A DNA stretch of 6,352 bases from Gammaproteobacteria bacterium. GTDB taxonomy: Bacteria; Pseudomonadota; Gammaproteobacteria; Enterobacterales; Psychrobiaceae. Every line of letters begins with the position of its first letter. The first letter of the stretch is position 1. Made by a program: the position numbers and the translations under genes. The DNA lies in assembly GCA_013214885.1 (NCBI GenBank), contig JABSRS010000077.1, forward strand, positions 4,490 through 10,841. Direction: 5' to 3'. Of the stretch, positions 1-6,199 are shown in pieces. Under the pieces are notes generated by a model that did no database searches, had not been told where the DNA came from, and was given only the letters and a program-made list of their open reading frames with translations.

Positions 1-1
1 C

Positions 2-136
2 GGACAACTCCCGGATCGTCGGAAGCCGATCGCCCCGAGCGAGCCCCTGCCCTTCGATGGCGCCGCGGATCTGGCCTGCGATCTGCCGGTAGACCGGGCC
101 GGCACTCCGCTGTTGATCGAGCGAAATCTCCAGCAC
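2..136 (-). CDS. N-terminal fragment of a GntR-family regulator (MocR-like?), foreign-looking, cut by window edge
   Basis: The minus strand reads without a stop from a GTG at 136-134 to the left edge (45 codons). It contains the start of a GntR winged helix-turn-helix DNA-binding domain: GPVYRQIAGQIRGAI at about codons 13-27, then GDRLPTIRELS at codons 35-45. Both are hallmarks of the family. The short lead-in before PVYRQI is typical of MocR-type (GntR plus aminotransferase-like) proteins, but the C-terminal part is absent, so the subfamily is a guess. GC over bases 1-120 is 70% by hand count, against 45% for bases 181-300. I see no ribosome binding site upstream of the GTG, and the frame stays open back to a TAG at 211-209 inside flhF. 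The native start was therefore probably lost at the join. The fragment runs antisense to flhF and has no functional link to the flagellar genes. Confidence 0.6.
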   Translation of the reverse strand, partial: MLEISLDQQRSAGPVYRQIAGQIRGAIEGQGLARGDRLPTIRELS

Positions 137-145
137 AAAACTATC
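120..145. other. Composition and homology junction (likely chimeric join)
   Basis: To the left, the sequence is about 70% GC and reads as a GntR-type regulator on the minus strand. To the right, it drops to about 45% GC and reads as the linker of FlhF on the plus strand. The breakpoint can only be placed within about 25 bases, because both frames stay open across it. I see no inverted repeat, IS end or tRNA at the join. Confidence 0.55.
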
Positions 146-1275
146 AACGACTAGCGCAAGCGGTTGAGCGTCGCCAGCGTAATACCTCTTCACCACTACC
201 AGCTTGGGCTAAAACTCAACATGGTGTCAATAGTGGCCCCGATTTTTCGGCAGACCATAAAATAAATTTGGACCAGGGGCAAGCTGCTAGTTTAAGTCAG
301 GCAGGCTTTGGCCAGGCAGGTTTTGCTCAGGCAAATAATGGTCAACAAAATAATCAGGCGATTGACGAATTGCGTCAAGAAATGGCCTCGATGAGGCAGC
401 TGCTACAACATCAGGTTAACGGCCTAGTTGAACAAGATATTACCCGACGCGATCCGATCCGTTCGATGATCTTAGAACAATTGGCGACGGCTGGCTTTGA
501 TAGTGAAATTGCCAGTCAGTTAGCGATTGATATTCCTCCCGGTGCTGATTTTAACACCGCGAAACAAGTGATTAAAAATTCAATCGCTCGGCGTCTGGTG
601 ACGACGAACAATGATGTACTTGAACAAGGTGGTATTATTGCTTTATTAGGCCCGACAGGTGGCGGCAAGACGACGACAGTGGCTAAACTTGCGGCACGCT
701 ATGCGATGCAATATGGCAGTGACCAAATTGCACTGATCACCACCGATAGTTACCGGATTGGCGCGTATGAGCAATTAAATACCTATGGTAAAATTTTAGG
801 TTGTCCCGTAAAAGTGGCCAAAGATGCCCAGCAACTTGCTGACGCTCTCTATCAGTTAAGAAATAAACGTTTGATATTAATTGATACGGCGGGAATGGGG
901 CAGCGAGATATTCGATTAAGCGAGCAATTGGCAACCCTGGTTAATACCAGCCATGTTAATATTCGGAGTTTTTTAGTGTTGCCAGCAACAGCACAGCGTA
1001 AAGTGCTGCAAGAGGCAATTGAACAATTTAGAAAAATCCCAATTTCGGGATGTATCATAACTAAAGTTGATGAAGCAATCGGTTTGGGCGAAATAATGAG
1101 TGTTGCCATTGGACATTCACTTCCAATAGGTTATGTTACTAATGGACAGCGGGTGCCTGAAGATATTAGCTTAGTCGATATCAATGAGTTAATAAATAAT
1201 GTTGTAGATCAATTGGGCGATGGCCAGAGTCAATTAAGCTCGTCATCATCACGGTTTGTTAATTTAAACAGGTAG
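139..1275 (+). CDS. flhF: FlhF, SRP-type GTPase for polar flagellum placement (5' end missing)
   Basis: FlhF is a signal-recognition-particle-type GTPase that marks the cell pole and recruits early flagellar components to the membrane. A Q-, A- and N-rich linker (to about 400) and a helical N domain (about 430-600) precede the G domain. G-domain motifs seen: P-loop GPTGGGKTT (649-675), DSYRIGAYEQL (745-777), DTAGMGQRD (883-909), TKVDE (1060-1074) and GQRVPEDI (1144-1167). The N-terminal B domain, which normally begins near MKIKRFF, is absent, so perhaps the first 100 or more residues are missing. The frame is open to base 1, but codons before about 139 fall in a 70% GC stretch that reads better as a different gene on the other strand. 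The TTG at 268 is in frame but has no Shine-Dalgarno and linker sequence continues upstream of it, so I do not take it as the start. The gene ends 9 bases before flhG, its usual partner. Confidence 0.93.
   Translation, partial: NYQRLAQAVERRQRNTSSPLPAWAKTQHGVNSGPDFSADHKINLDQGQAASLSQAGFGQAGFAQANNGQQNNQAIDELRQEMASMRQLLQHQVNGLVEQDITRRDPIRSMILEQLATAGFDSEIASQLAIDIPPGADFNTAKQVIKNSIARRLVTTNNDVLEQGGIIALLGPTGGGKTTTVAKLAARYAMQYGSDQIALITTDSYRIGAYEQLNTYGKILGCPVKVAKDAQQLADALYQLRNKRLILIDTAGMGQRDIRLSEQLATLVNTSHVNIRSFLVLPATAQRKVLQEAIEQFRKIPISGCIITKVDEAIGLGEIMSVAIGHSLPIGYVTNGQRVPEDISLVDINELINNVVDQLGDGQSQLSSSSSRFVNLNR
298..327 (+). repeat. Two tandem 15-base units in the FlhF linker
   Basis: The units at 298-312 and 313-327 encode QAGFG and QAGFA and differ at two bases. 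A partial third unit (QA, then NNG) follows. The repeat keeps the flhF frame and lies in the low-complexity linker ahead of the N and G domains, where length variation should be tolerated. Confidence 0.8.
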
Positions 1276-1276
1276 G
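1270..1276 (+). promoter_or_regulatory. Shine-Dalgarno of flhG, overlapping the flhF stop
   Basis: AGGTAGG includes the flhF stop codon TAG (1273-1275) and ends 8 bases before the GTG at 1285. This supports the GTG over the in-frame ATG at 1312 and suggests translational coupling of flhF and flhG. Confidence 0.6.
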
Positions 1277-1284
1277 CAGTTTTA

Positions 1285-2154
1285 GTGGATCAAGCAAGTG
1301 GTTTAAGAAAAATGAATAAATCTAAAATGATTAAAGTTATCGCGGTAACAGGCGGAAAAGGTGGGGTTGGTAAAACCAACGTATCACTTAATTTAGCGGT
1401 TTCTCTTGCTGAGCAAGGGAAAAAAGTGTTGATACTTGATGCCGACTTGGGCTTGGCCAATGTCGATGTTATGCTTGGCTTACGCACCGAAAAGAATTTA
1501 TCACACGTACTATCGGGCGAATGCGAGTTAGATGATATTGTGATCACAGGGCCGCGAGGCATTGGGATTATTCCAGCAACATCAGGATCGCAATCGATGG
1601 TCGAGTTGGACCCAATTCAACACGCAGGACTTATTCGCGCATTTAGTGAAATGAGAACCGATTTTGACATTTTGATTGTGGATACCGCCGCTGGAATATC
1701 CGACATGGTACTGAGCTTTGCGCGTGCCGCTCAAGATGTCATAGCGGTTGTTTGTGATGAGCCAGCGTCAATTACCGATGCTTATGCATTGATAAAATTA
1801 CTAAGTCGTGAACACGGGGTGTTCCGGATTAAAGTCGTGGCTAATATGGTAAGAAATTTACGTGAAGGCCAAGAACTTTTTGCAAAACTAACCCGAGTCA
1901 CCGATCGTTTTCTCGATGTTGCCCTGGAACTTTCTGCGATTATTCCGTTTGATGAAAATGTTAGGCGCTCAGTACGAAAGCAACGACTGGTGACAGAATT
2001 ATTCCCTCAATCACCAGCATCACTTGCTTATCGAACTCTCGCCAACAAAGCTCTTACTTGGCCAATTCCAAATCAACCAGGTGGCCACTTAGAGTTTTTT
2101 ATTGAGCAATTGGTTAATAATAATCAATCACCGCGAGATGGCTTGAGTGAATAA
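1285..2154 (+). CDS. flhG: FlhG/FleN, MinD-like ATPase controlling flagellar number
   Basis: This is a 289-residue MinD/ParA-type ATPase, the normal family length. It limits the number of polar flagella by stimulating FlhF GTPase and, in many gammaproteobacteria, by restraining the master regulator FleQ. Seen in the sequence: an N-terminal DQASGLR (residues 2-8) matching the DQAxxLR helix known to activate FlhF; a deviant Walker A, GGKGGVGKT (23-31), with the signature lysine at 25; DADLGLANVD (52-61); and Walker B ILIVDTAAG (129-137). Near the C-terminus, LEFFIEQLV looks like an amphipathic membrane-targeting helix. I chose the GTG start because it alone keeps the DQAxxLR helix and has a ribosome binding site; ATG codons at 1312 and 1327 would remove that helix. 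The 3' end overlaps fliA by 8 bases. The gene is called fleN in Pseudomonas and flhG in Vibrio and Shewanella. Confidence 0.95.
   Translation: MDQASGLRKMNKSKMIKVIAVTGGKGGVGKTNVSLNLAVSLAEQGKKVLILDADLGLANVDVMLGLRTEKNLSHVLSGECELDDIVITGPRGIGIIPATSGSQSMVELDPIQHAGLIRAFSEMRTDFDILIVDTAAGISDMVLSFARAAQDVIAVVCDEPASITDAYALIKLLSREHGVFRIKVVANMVRNLREGQELFAKLTRVTDRFLDVALELSAIIPFDENVRRSVRKQRLVTELFPQSPASLAYRTLANKALTWPIPNQPGGHLEFFIEQLVNNNQSPRDGLSE
2135..2141 (+). promoter_or_regulatory. Probable ribosome binding site of fliA inside flhG
   Basis: GAGATGG lies 5 bases before the GTG at 2147, within the last codons of flhG. It is a moderate match. Together with the 8-base overlap it points to coupling between flhG and fliA translation. 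Confidence 0.45.
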
Positions 2155-2866
2155 AGTTGCTGCATATACTAACTCTTGTAGAAATGACGAACAATTAGTT
2201 ATTACTCATGCTGGGTTAGTAAAAAAAATTGCGCACCATCTTAAAGGGCGGTTGCCAGCTAATATATTGGTTGATGACCTAATTCAATCTGGGATGATTG
2301 GCTTGCTTGAGGCGGCAAAAAATTTCGATGGCGGTAAAGGAGCTAGCTTTGAAACCTTTGCTGGCATTAGGATCCGCGGGGCAATGCTCGATGAACTTCG
2401 ACGAGGCGATTGGGTGCCGCGTTCGGTTCATCGTAATAATCGAACGGTGTTAGCGGCGGTTGATAGTTTAGAGAAAAAGCTCGGTCGCGGTGCTCAGGAT
2501 CATGAAATTGCAGAAAAATTAGGAATAAGTATAGACGAATATGCTCAAATGCTTAATGATATAGTATCTGGAAAGGTTATAGGCATCGAAGACCTTGGCG
2601 TTTCTGATGATGTAATCGTTGTCGATGGTGACGATTATAGTGATAACTCATTTAATGAGATGGCTTCAGATCGGTTCCAGTCGGCTCTGAGTCAGGCAAT
2701 TAAAACGTTGCCAGAAAAGGAAGTTTTAGTGCTTTCGTTATATTACGATGAGGAATTAAACCTGAAGGAAATAGGGCTAGTATTAAATGTAAGTGAATCA
2801 AGGGTTAGTCAGATCCATTCACAAGCAATGTTGCGATTGAAAGGTCGCTTGCGAGATTGGAATTGA
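2147..2866 (+). CDS. fliA: FliA, flagellar sigma-28 factor
   Basis: FliA is the RNA polymerase sigma factor for late flagellar and chemotaxis promoters, normally held by the anti-sigma factor FlgM until the hook is complete. The 239 residues match the family length. Region 2 spans about residues 18-92, with DDLIQSGMIGLLEAAKNFD (43-61), FETFAGIRIRGAMLDELR (68-85) and DWVPRSVHR (88-96), all typical of sigma-28. Region 3 follows at about 97-150. Region 4 is at about 178-235, with a helix-turn-helix around LNLKEIGLVLNVSESRVSQI (204-223). The GTG start gives the family-like N-terminus MNKVAAYT and overlaps the end of flhG by 8 bases. A 38-base gap separates it from cheY, with no terminator visible. 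I found no clear sigma-28 promoter before cheY, so autoregulation cannot be read from this window. Confidence 0.96.
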   Translation: MNKVAAYTNSCRNDEQLVITHAGLVKKIAHHLKGRLPANILVDDLIQSGMIGLLEAAKNFDGGKGASFETFAGIRIRGAMLDELRRGDWVPRSVHRNNRTVLAAVDSLEKKLGRGAQDHEIAEKLGISIDEYAQMLNDIVSGKVIGIEDLGVSDDVIVVDGDDYSDNSFNEMASDRFQSALSQAIKTLPEKEVLVLSLYYDEELNLKEIGLVLNVSESRVSQIHSQAMLRLKGRLRDWN

Positions 2867-2893
2867 TTGCATAAGGATAGTGCAGCTATTTAT

Positions 2894-2899
2894 TGGAGA
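2894..2899 (+). promoter_or_regulatory. Shine-Dalgarno that fixes the cheY TTG start
   Basis: TTGGAG contains a good GGAG core (2895-2898) 6 bases before the TTG at 2905. The in-frame TTG at 2893 would overlap this site and the ATG at 2917 lies too far from it (18 bases), so 2905 is the best start. Confidence 0.7.
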
Positions 2900-2904
2900 T
2901 TGTT

Positions 2905-3291
2905 TTGAATAAAAATATGAAAATTTTGGTTGTTGATGATTTCTCAACCATGCGAAGAATTATAAAAAATTTACTTAGAGATTTAGGGTTAACGAATACT
3001 TTTGAAGCAGATGATGGGCAAACTGCACTGCCAATGTTAAAAGATGGTGACTTTGATTTCGTGGTTACTGATTGGAATATGCCAGGAATGCAAGGCATTG
3101 ACTTACTTAAGCACATTCGAGCGGATGATCGTTTGAAAGAATTACCTGTGTTAATGGTAACAGCCGAAGCGAAACGCGAGCAAATAATTGCCGCAGCGCA
3201 AGCGGGAGTCAATGGCTATATTGTTAAGCCATTCACAGCTGGAACATTAAAAGAAAAGTTGGATAAGATTTTTCAACGACTTGAATCTTAA
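2905..3291 (+). CDS. cheY: CheY, chemotaxis response regulator
   Basis: CheY is a single-domain receiver. CheA phosphorylates it, and CheY-P binds the flagellar switch (FliM/FliN) to change rotation. With the TTG start it has 128 residues beginning [12 protein letters not shown], the family length and N-terminus. Key residues are all present and numbered one below E. coli: acidic pocket D11 and D12, phospho-acceptor D56 in TDWNMPGM, switch T86, Y105 and K108 (KPF). The stretch [20 protein letters not shown] (86-105) is strongly CheY-like and marks this as the flagellar CheY rather than a generic receiver. It sits 38 bases after fliA and 20 bases before cheZ, its phosphatase. A longer version from TTG 2893 (132 residues) is unlikely because its start falls on the ribosome binding site. 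Confidence 0.95.
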   Translation: MNKNMKILVVDDFSTMRRIIKNLLRDLGLTNTFEADDGQTALPMLKDGDFDFVVTDWNMPGMQGIDLLKHIRADDRLKELPVLMVTAEAKREQIIAAAQAGVNGYIVKPFTAGTLKEKLDKIFQRLES

Positions 3292-3311
3292 ACTCGACGA
3301 TAGGTAATATA

Positions 3312-4046
3312 ATGGACGATAACCAATCATATATGTCGTTGGAGCAAGCTCGACAATTAGTCGACCACCTGGAACAAGGAAGTGTAGCCAGTGCCAACGA
3401 AATGCTTGAAGAGATCAGTCGTAATATGCGTCAAGAAATTTTTGATGAAGTGGGCAAGTTAACTCGCCAACTACATTCATCTGTTTTGGACTTTAGTTTG
3501 GATGAAAATTTTTCTGCGCTTGTTAAGTCATCCTTACCAGACGCTAAAGAGCGACTGAAATATGTAGTGGAAATGACAGCTAAAGCGGCTAATAAAACCA
3601 TGGACGCTGTTGATGAATGTATTCCATTAGCTCAAAAGCATCAAACGACAGTTTCTGAAATTCAGCCCTCATGGGAGCGATTTAAAAGTTGCAAAATTAA
3701 GGTTGGTGAATTTCGACTGTTGCGAGACCAAATTGATGACTATTTCAGCGAGTCAATCGCCGATGCTCAGCAATTAAATCTCAAGTTAAATGATATTTTA
3801 ATGGCACAGGACTACCAAGATCTTACGGGACAAGTGCTATATAAGATAACTGACTTGGTCAAAGACGTTGAAGATAATCTAATTAGTTTACTCAAAGTTT
3901 TCGGTCAACATCAGGATGATGCAACCGTCGTTAAAATTAATAATTGTGTAGAGGCAGATGGCCCTGTCGTGCCATCTGCTAAACAGCATGATGTTGTTGC
4001 AGGGCAAGATGAAGTTGATGACTTGCTCTCTAGCCTTGGTTTTTAA
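3312..4046 (+). CDS. cheZ: CheZ, CheY-P phosphatase
   Basis: CheZ speeds dephosphorylation of CheY-P and so ends the turning signal. The 244 residues form the expected mostly helical protein: a long coiled hairpin that dimerises into a four-helix bundle. The active-site segment AQDYQDLTGQV (165-175) contains D170 and Q174, equivalent to E. coli D143 and the catalytic Q147. After a flexible stretch (about 200-231) the protein ends in DEVDDLLSSLGF (233-244), nearly the same as the E. coli CheY-binding tail helix. The ATG at 3312 has AGGT upstream with about 6 bases of spacing. The stop lies 14 bases before cheA. CheZ with a tail of this type is typical of beta- and gammaproteobacteria. The tail resembles four motifs in the adjacent CheA. 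Confidence 0.95.
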   Translation: MDDNQSYMSLEQARQLVDHLEQGSVASANEMLEEISRNMRQEIFDEVGKLTRQLHSSVLDFSLDENFSALVKSSLPDAKERLKYVVEMTAKAANKTMDAVDECIPLAQKHQTTVSEIQPSWERFKSCKIKVGEFRLLRDQIDDYFSESIADAQQLNLKLNDILMAQDYQDLTGQVLYKITDLVKDVEDNLISLLKVFGQHQDDATVVKINNCVEADGPVVPSAKQHDVVAGQDEVDDLLSSLGF

Positions 4047-4060
4047 AAGGACACTAACCT

Positions 4061-6157
4061 ATGTCGTTTGATGTCGATGAAGATATACTCCAGGACTTCT
4101 TAATTGAAGCTGGCGAAATTTTGGAATTACTGCAAGAGCAGTTGGTTGAATTAGAAAACAACCCAGATGATTCCGACCTCCTTAATGCAATATTCCGTGG
4201 CTTCCACACCATCAAAGGTGGTGCAGGATTCATGGCGTTAAACCACCTTGTTGATGTCTGTCACGGTGCCGAAAATATTTTTGATTTGCTGCGTACAGGT
4301 CAACGAACCGTTAATGCAGATTTGATGGATGTGATCCTTGAAGGATTAGACAGCATCAATGATATGTTTACCTTAGTACAGGCAAGAGAACCGTTAAATC
4401 CAGCCGAACCTAAATTGTTGGCTGAGCTTGCTCGGTTAAGTCACCCTGAAGATGCTACCCCTGCTGCTCCAGAGCCAGAGGCTACACCTGAAATTCAAGC
4501 TCCTCCTTCAGATGATATCTCTGATGCCGAATTTGATGCTTTGTTAGATGAATTGCACGGGTCAAATAAAACACCAGTCGAACCTGTAGCAGCAAATACT
4601 AATGATATTAGTGATATTAGTGATGATGAATTTGAAGCAATGCTTGACGAGATTCATGGTAAAAAATCGGCTACAGCAACACCTCTAGCTGATCCTAATG
4701 CTATATCAGATGACGAATTTGAAGCATTTCTGGATGAATTACATGGTGCTAAAAAATCAGCTGCTTCGGTTGATTCAGTGGTTGAAAAAGTCAGTGGTCC
4801 AGCTGTTACAGGCACCAATGATATAACAGATGAAGAATTCGAAGCGATGCTTGATGAAATAAATTCAGCCAAAAAGCAAGCTCCAAAGCCAGTTGCCGCT
4901 GCTAAGCCAGTAGCTAAAGCTCCCGAAAATCCTGCTGTTCCAGAAAAAAAAGAGCCCGCAGTTGCTAAAAAATCGTCTGGCGGATCTGCACCAAAGGCTG
5001 AAACCACCGTTCGGGTTGATACTGCACGGTTAGATGAAATAATGAACATGGTTGGCGAATTAGTATTAGTTCGTAATCGCCTTGTTAGTCTTGGTATGTC
5101 GAGCGGCGACGAAGAAATGTCTAAAGCAGTGGCTAACCTTGATATGGTCACCGCTGACCTTCAGGGCTCGGTGATGAAAACGCGGATGCAGCCAATTAAG
5201 AAAGTTTTTGGTCGTTTTCCTCGTGTTGTCCGTGACATGGCACGTACTCTTAAGAAAGAAATCACCCTTACTATGGTTGGTGAAGATACCGATCTAGATA
5301 AAAACTTAGTTGAGGCATTAGCAGATCCACTGGTTCACTTGGTTCGTAATTCAGTTGATCACGGCATTGAAATGCCAGATGTTCGTGAAGCCAATGGTAA
5401 ATCGCGCTGCGGTACTGTTGTGCTATCAGCCTCGCAAGAGGGCGATCATATACTACTATCCATCTCTGACGATGGTGCTGGTATGGATCCAGAAAAACTC
5501 AAGACTATTGCGATAAGTAAAGGTGTACTCGATGAAGAGTCGGCAGCACGAATGTCCGATGAAGACGCCTTTAGCTTAATTTTCGCCCCTGGTTTTTCAA
5601 CCAAAACGGAAATTTCAGATATTTCAGGTCGTGGTGTTGGGATGGATGTGGTTAAAACAAAAATCACTCAACTCAATGGTACGGTTAAAATAAAATCAGA
5701 AATGGGTGTTGGCACGACATTAGAAATTACCGTGCCATTAACCTTAGCTATTATGCCTACCCTGATGGTTAAAATTGGTACGCAACCATTTGCATTGCCA
5801 TTAGCGGCGGTTAATGAAATATTTAACCTTGATTTATCAAAAACTAATATAGTCGATGGCCGCCAAACAGTCGTGGTGCGTGGTAAGGCAATACCACTGT
5901 TTTACCTCGATAAATGGTTAATTAGTAATTATGATAATCGCAACACCACAGATGACGGACATGTTGTTATTGTCCAAATTGGACAACAAGATGTTGGTTT
6001 TGTGGTCGATGGCTTAGTGGGACAAGAAGAAGTGGTCATTAAACCTCTCGGCGCACTTCTACATGGCACGCCAGGTATATCGGGCGCGACAATTACCAGT
6101 GATGGTAGTATTGCCCTTATTATAGATATTGGCGGCTTGCTTAAGCATTACGCTTAG
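4061..6157 (+). CDS. cheA: CheA, chemotaxis histidine kinase with four linker motifs in place of a P2 fold
   Basis: CheA is the cytoplasmic kinase of receptor arrays: it autophosphorylates on P1 and passes phosphate to CheY and CheB. Of 698 residues, P1 (HPt) spans about 1-125 with phospho-histidine H49 in FHTIKGGAG. Residues about 131-312 are a low-complexity A/P/K/D-rich linker with four copies of a 15-residue motif, and no recognisable globular P2. P3 (dimerisation) begins near 315, with RVDTARLDEIMNMVGELV. P4 (ATP binding) runs about 386-560: N box HLVRNSVDHGIE (426-437), G1 DDGAGM (470-475), F box APGFSTK (509-515) and G2 GRGVGM (523-528). P5 (CheW-like coupling) runs about 565-698. AAGGA (4047-4051) precedes the ATG by 9 bases. 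The gene ends in tandem stops TAG TAA, 42 bases before cheB. No catalytic residue is missing. Confidence 0.96.
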   Translation: MSFDVDEDILQDFLIEAGEILELLQEQLVELENNPDDSDLLNAIFRGFHTIKGGAGFMALNHLVDVCHGAENIFDLLRTGQRTVNADLMDVILEGLDSINDMFTLVQAREPLNPAEPKLLAELARLSHPEDATPAAPEPEATPEIQAPPSDDISDAEFDALLDELHGSNKTPVEPVAANTNDISDISDDEFEAMLDEIHGKKSATATPLADPNAISDDEFEAFLDELHGAKKSAASVDSVVEKVSGPAVTGTNDITDEEFEAMLDEINSAKKQAPKPVAAAKPVAKAPENPAVPEKKEPAVAKKSSGGSAPKAETTVRVDTARLDEIMNMVGELVLVRNRLVSLGMSSGDEEMSKAVANLDMVTADLQGSVMKTRMQPIKKVFGRFPRVVRDMARTLKKEITLTMVGEDTDLDKNLVEALADPLVHLVRNSVDHGIEMPDVREANGKSRCGTVVLSASQEGDHILLSISDDGAGMDPEKLKTIAISKGVLDEESAARMSDEDAFSLIFAPGFSTKTEISDISGRGVGMDVVKTKITQLNGTVKIKSEMGVGTTLEITVPLTLAIMPTLMVKIGTQPFALPLAAVNEIFNLDLSKTNIVDGRQTVVVRGKAIPLFYLDKWLISNYDNRNTTDDGHVVIVQIGQQDVGFVVDGLVGQEEVVIKPLGALLHGTPGISGATITSDGSIALIIDIGGLLKHYA
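4517..4867 (+). repeat. Four spaced copies of a 15-residue motif in the CheA linker
   Basis: The copies lie at 4517-4561 (residues 153-167), 4616-4660 (186-200), 4703-4747 (215-229) and 4823-4867 (255-269). Their pattern is I-[S/T]-D-x-E-F-[D/E]-A-[L/M/F]-L-D-E-[L/I]-[H/N]-[G/S], predicted as a short amphipathic acidic helix. The starts are 33, 29 and 40 residues apart, separated by K/A/S/P-rich spacers. Copies 2 and 3 differ at 12 of 45 bases, including synonymous changes in codons such as aspartate and glutamate. The protein motif is therefore better kept than the DNA, which fits old duplications under selection. Confidence 0.9.
4604..4621 (+). repeat. 9-base tandem duplication before CheA motif 2
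   Basis: GATATTAGT occurs twice in a row and encodes DIS-DIS just ahead of the second linker motif. It is an exact, in-frame duplication, probably recent slippage in a tolerant linker. Confidence 0.8.
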
Positions 6158-6183
6158 TAAAATAACACAAACCTGACAAGGTC

Positions 6184-6188
6184 GGAGG
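6184..6188 (+). promoter_or_regulatory. Shine-Dalgarno of cheB
   Basis: GGAGG is the strongest ribosome binding site in the window and lies 11 bases before the ATG at 6200. An ATG at 6189 directly abuts it and reaches a stop after three codons, so it is not a credible start. Confidence 0.65.
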
Positions 6189-6199
6189 ATGATCCGTTA

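Noticed and set aside
30..211. Extending the minus-strand GntR frame upstream of the GTG at 136 to the stop at 211-209
   Set aside because: The extension is antisense to FlhF linker sequence and in the lower-GC part, so the open frame there is probably chance.
268..270. TTG as the start of flhF
   Set aside because: No Shine-Dalgarno lies upstream, FlhF-like linker reads on before it, and a start here would leave FlhF without its N-terminal B domain.
852..1562. Minus-strand open frames opposite flhF and flhG
   Set aside because: These are shadows of well-conserved plus-strand genes and have no recognisable protein motifs.
2835..2904. Possible sigma-28 promoter before cheY
   Set aside because: Fragments resembling GAAAG and GCGAGATT occur, but with the wrong spacing and poor match to the TAAAGTTT-N11-GCCGATAA consensus.
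2886..3212. Minus-strand open frame of 108 codons opposite cheY
   Set aside because: It is antisense to an intact CheY with all conserved residues and has no family resemblance.
3270..3305. CGACGATA before cheZ as a sigma-28 -10 element
   Set aside because: No -35-like sequence lies at the required distance, and the gap between cheY and cheZ is only 20 bases.
4654..5151. 165-codon open frame on the minus strand within cheA
   Set aside because: It is antisense to the low-complexity CheA linker and P3, is rich in S/T/A as expected for a shadow of that codon use, and shows no domain or ribosome binding site.
6171..6182. Inverted repeat ACCT-GACA-AGGT between cheA and cheB as a terminator
   Set aside because: The stem is only 4 base pairs, there is no U-tract, and it is followed directly by the cheB ribosome binding site.
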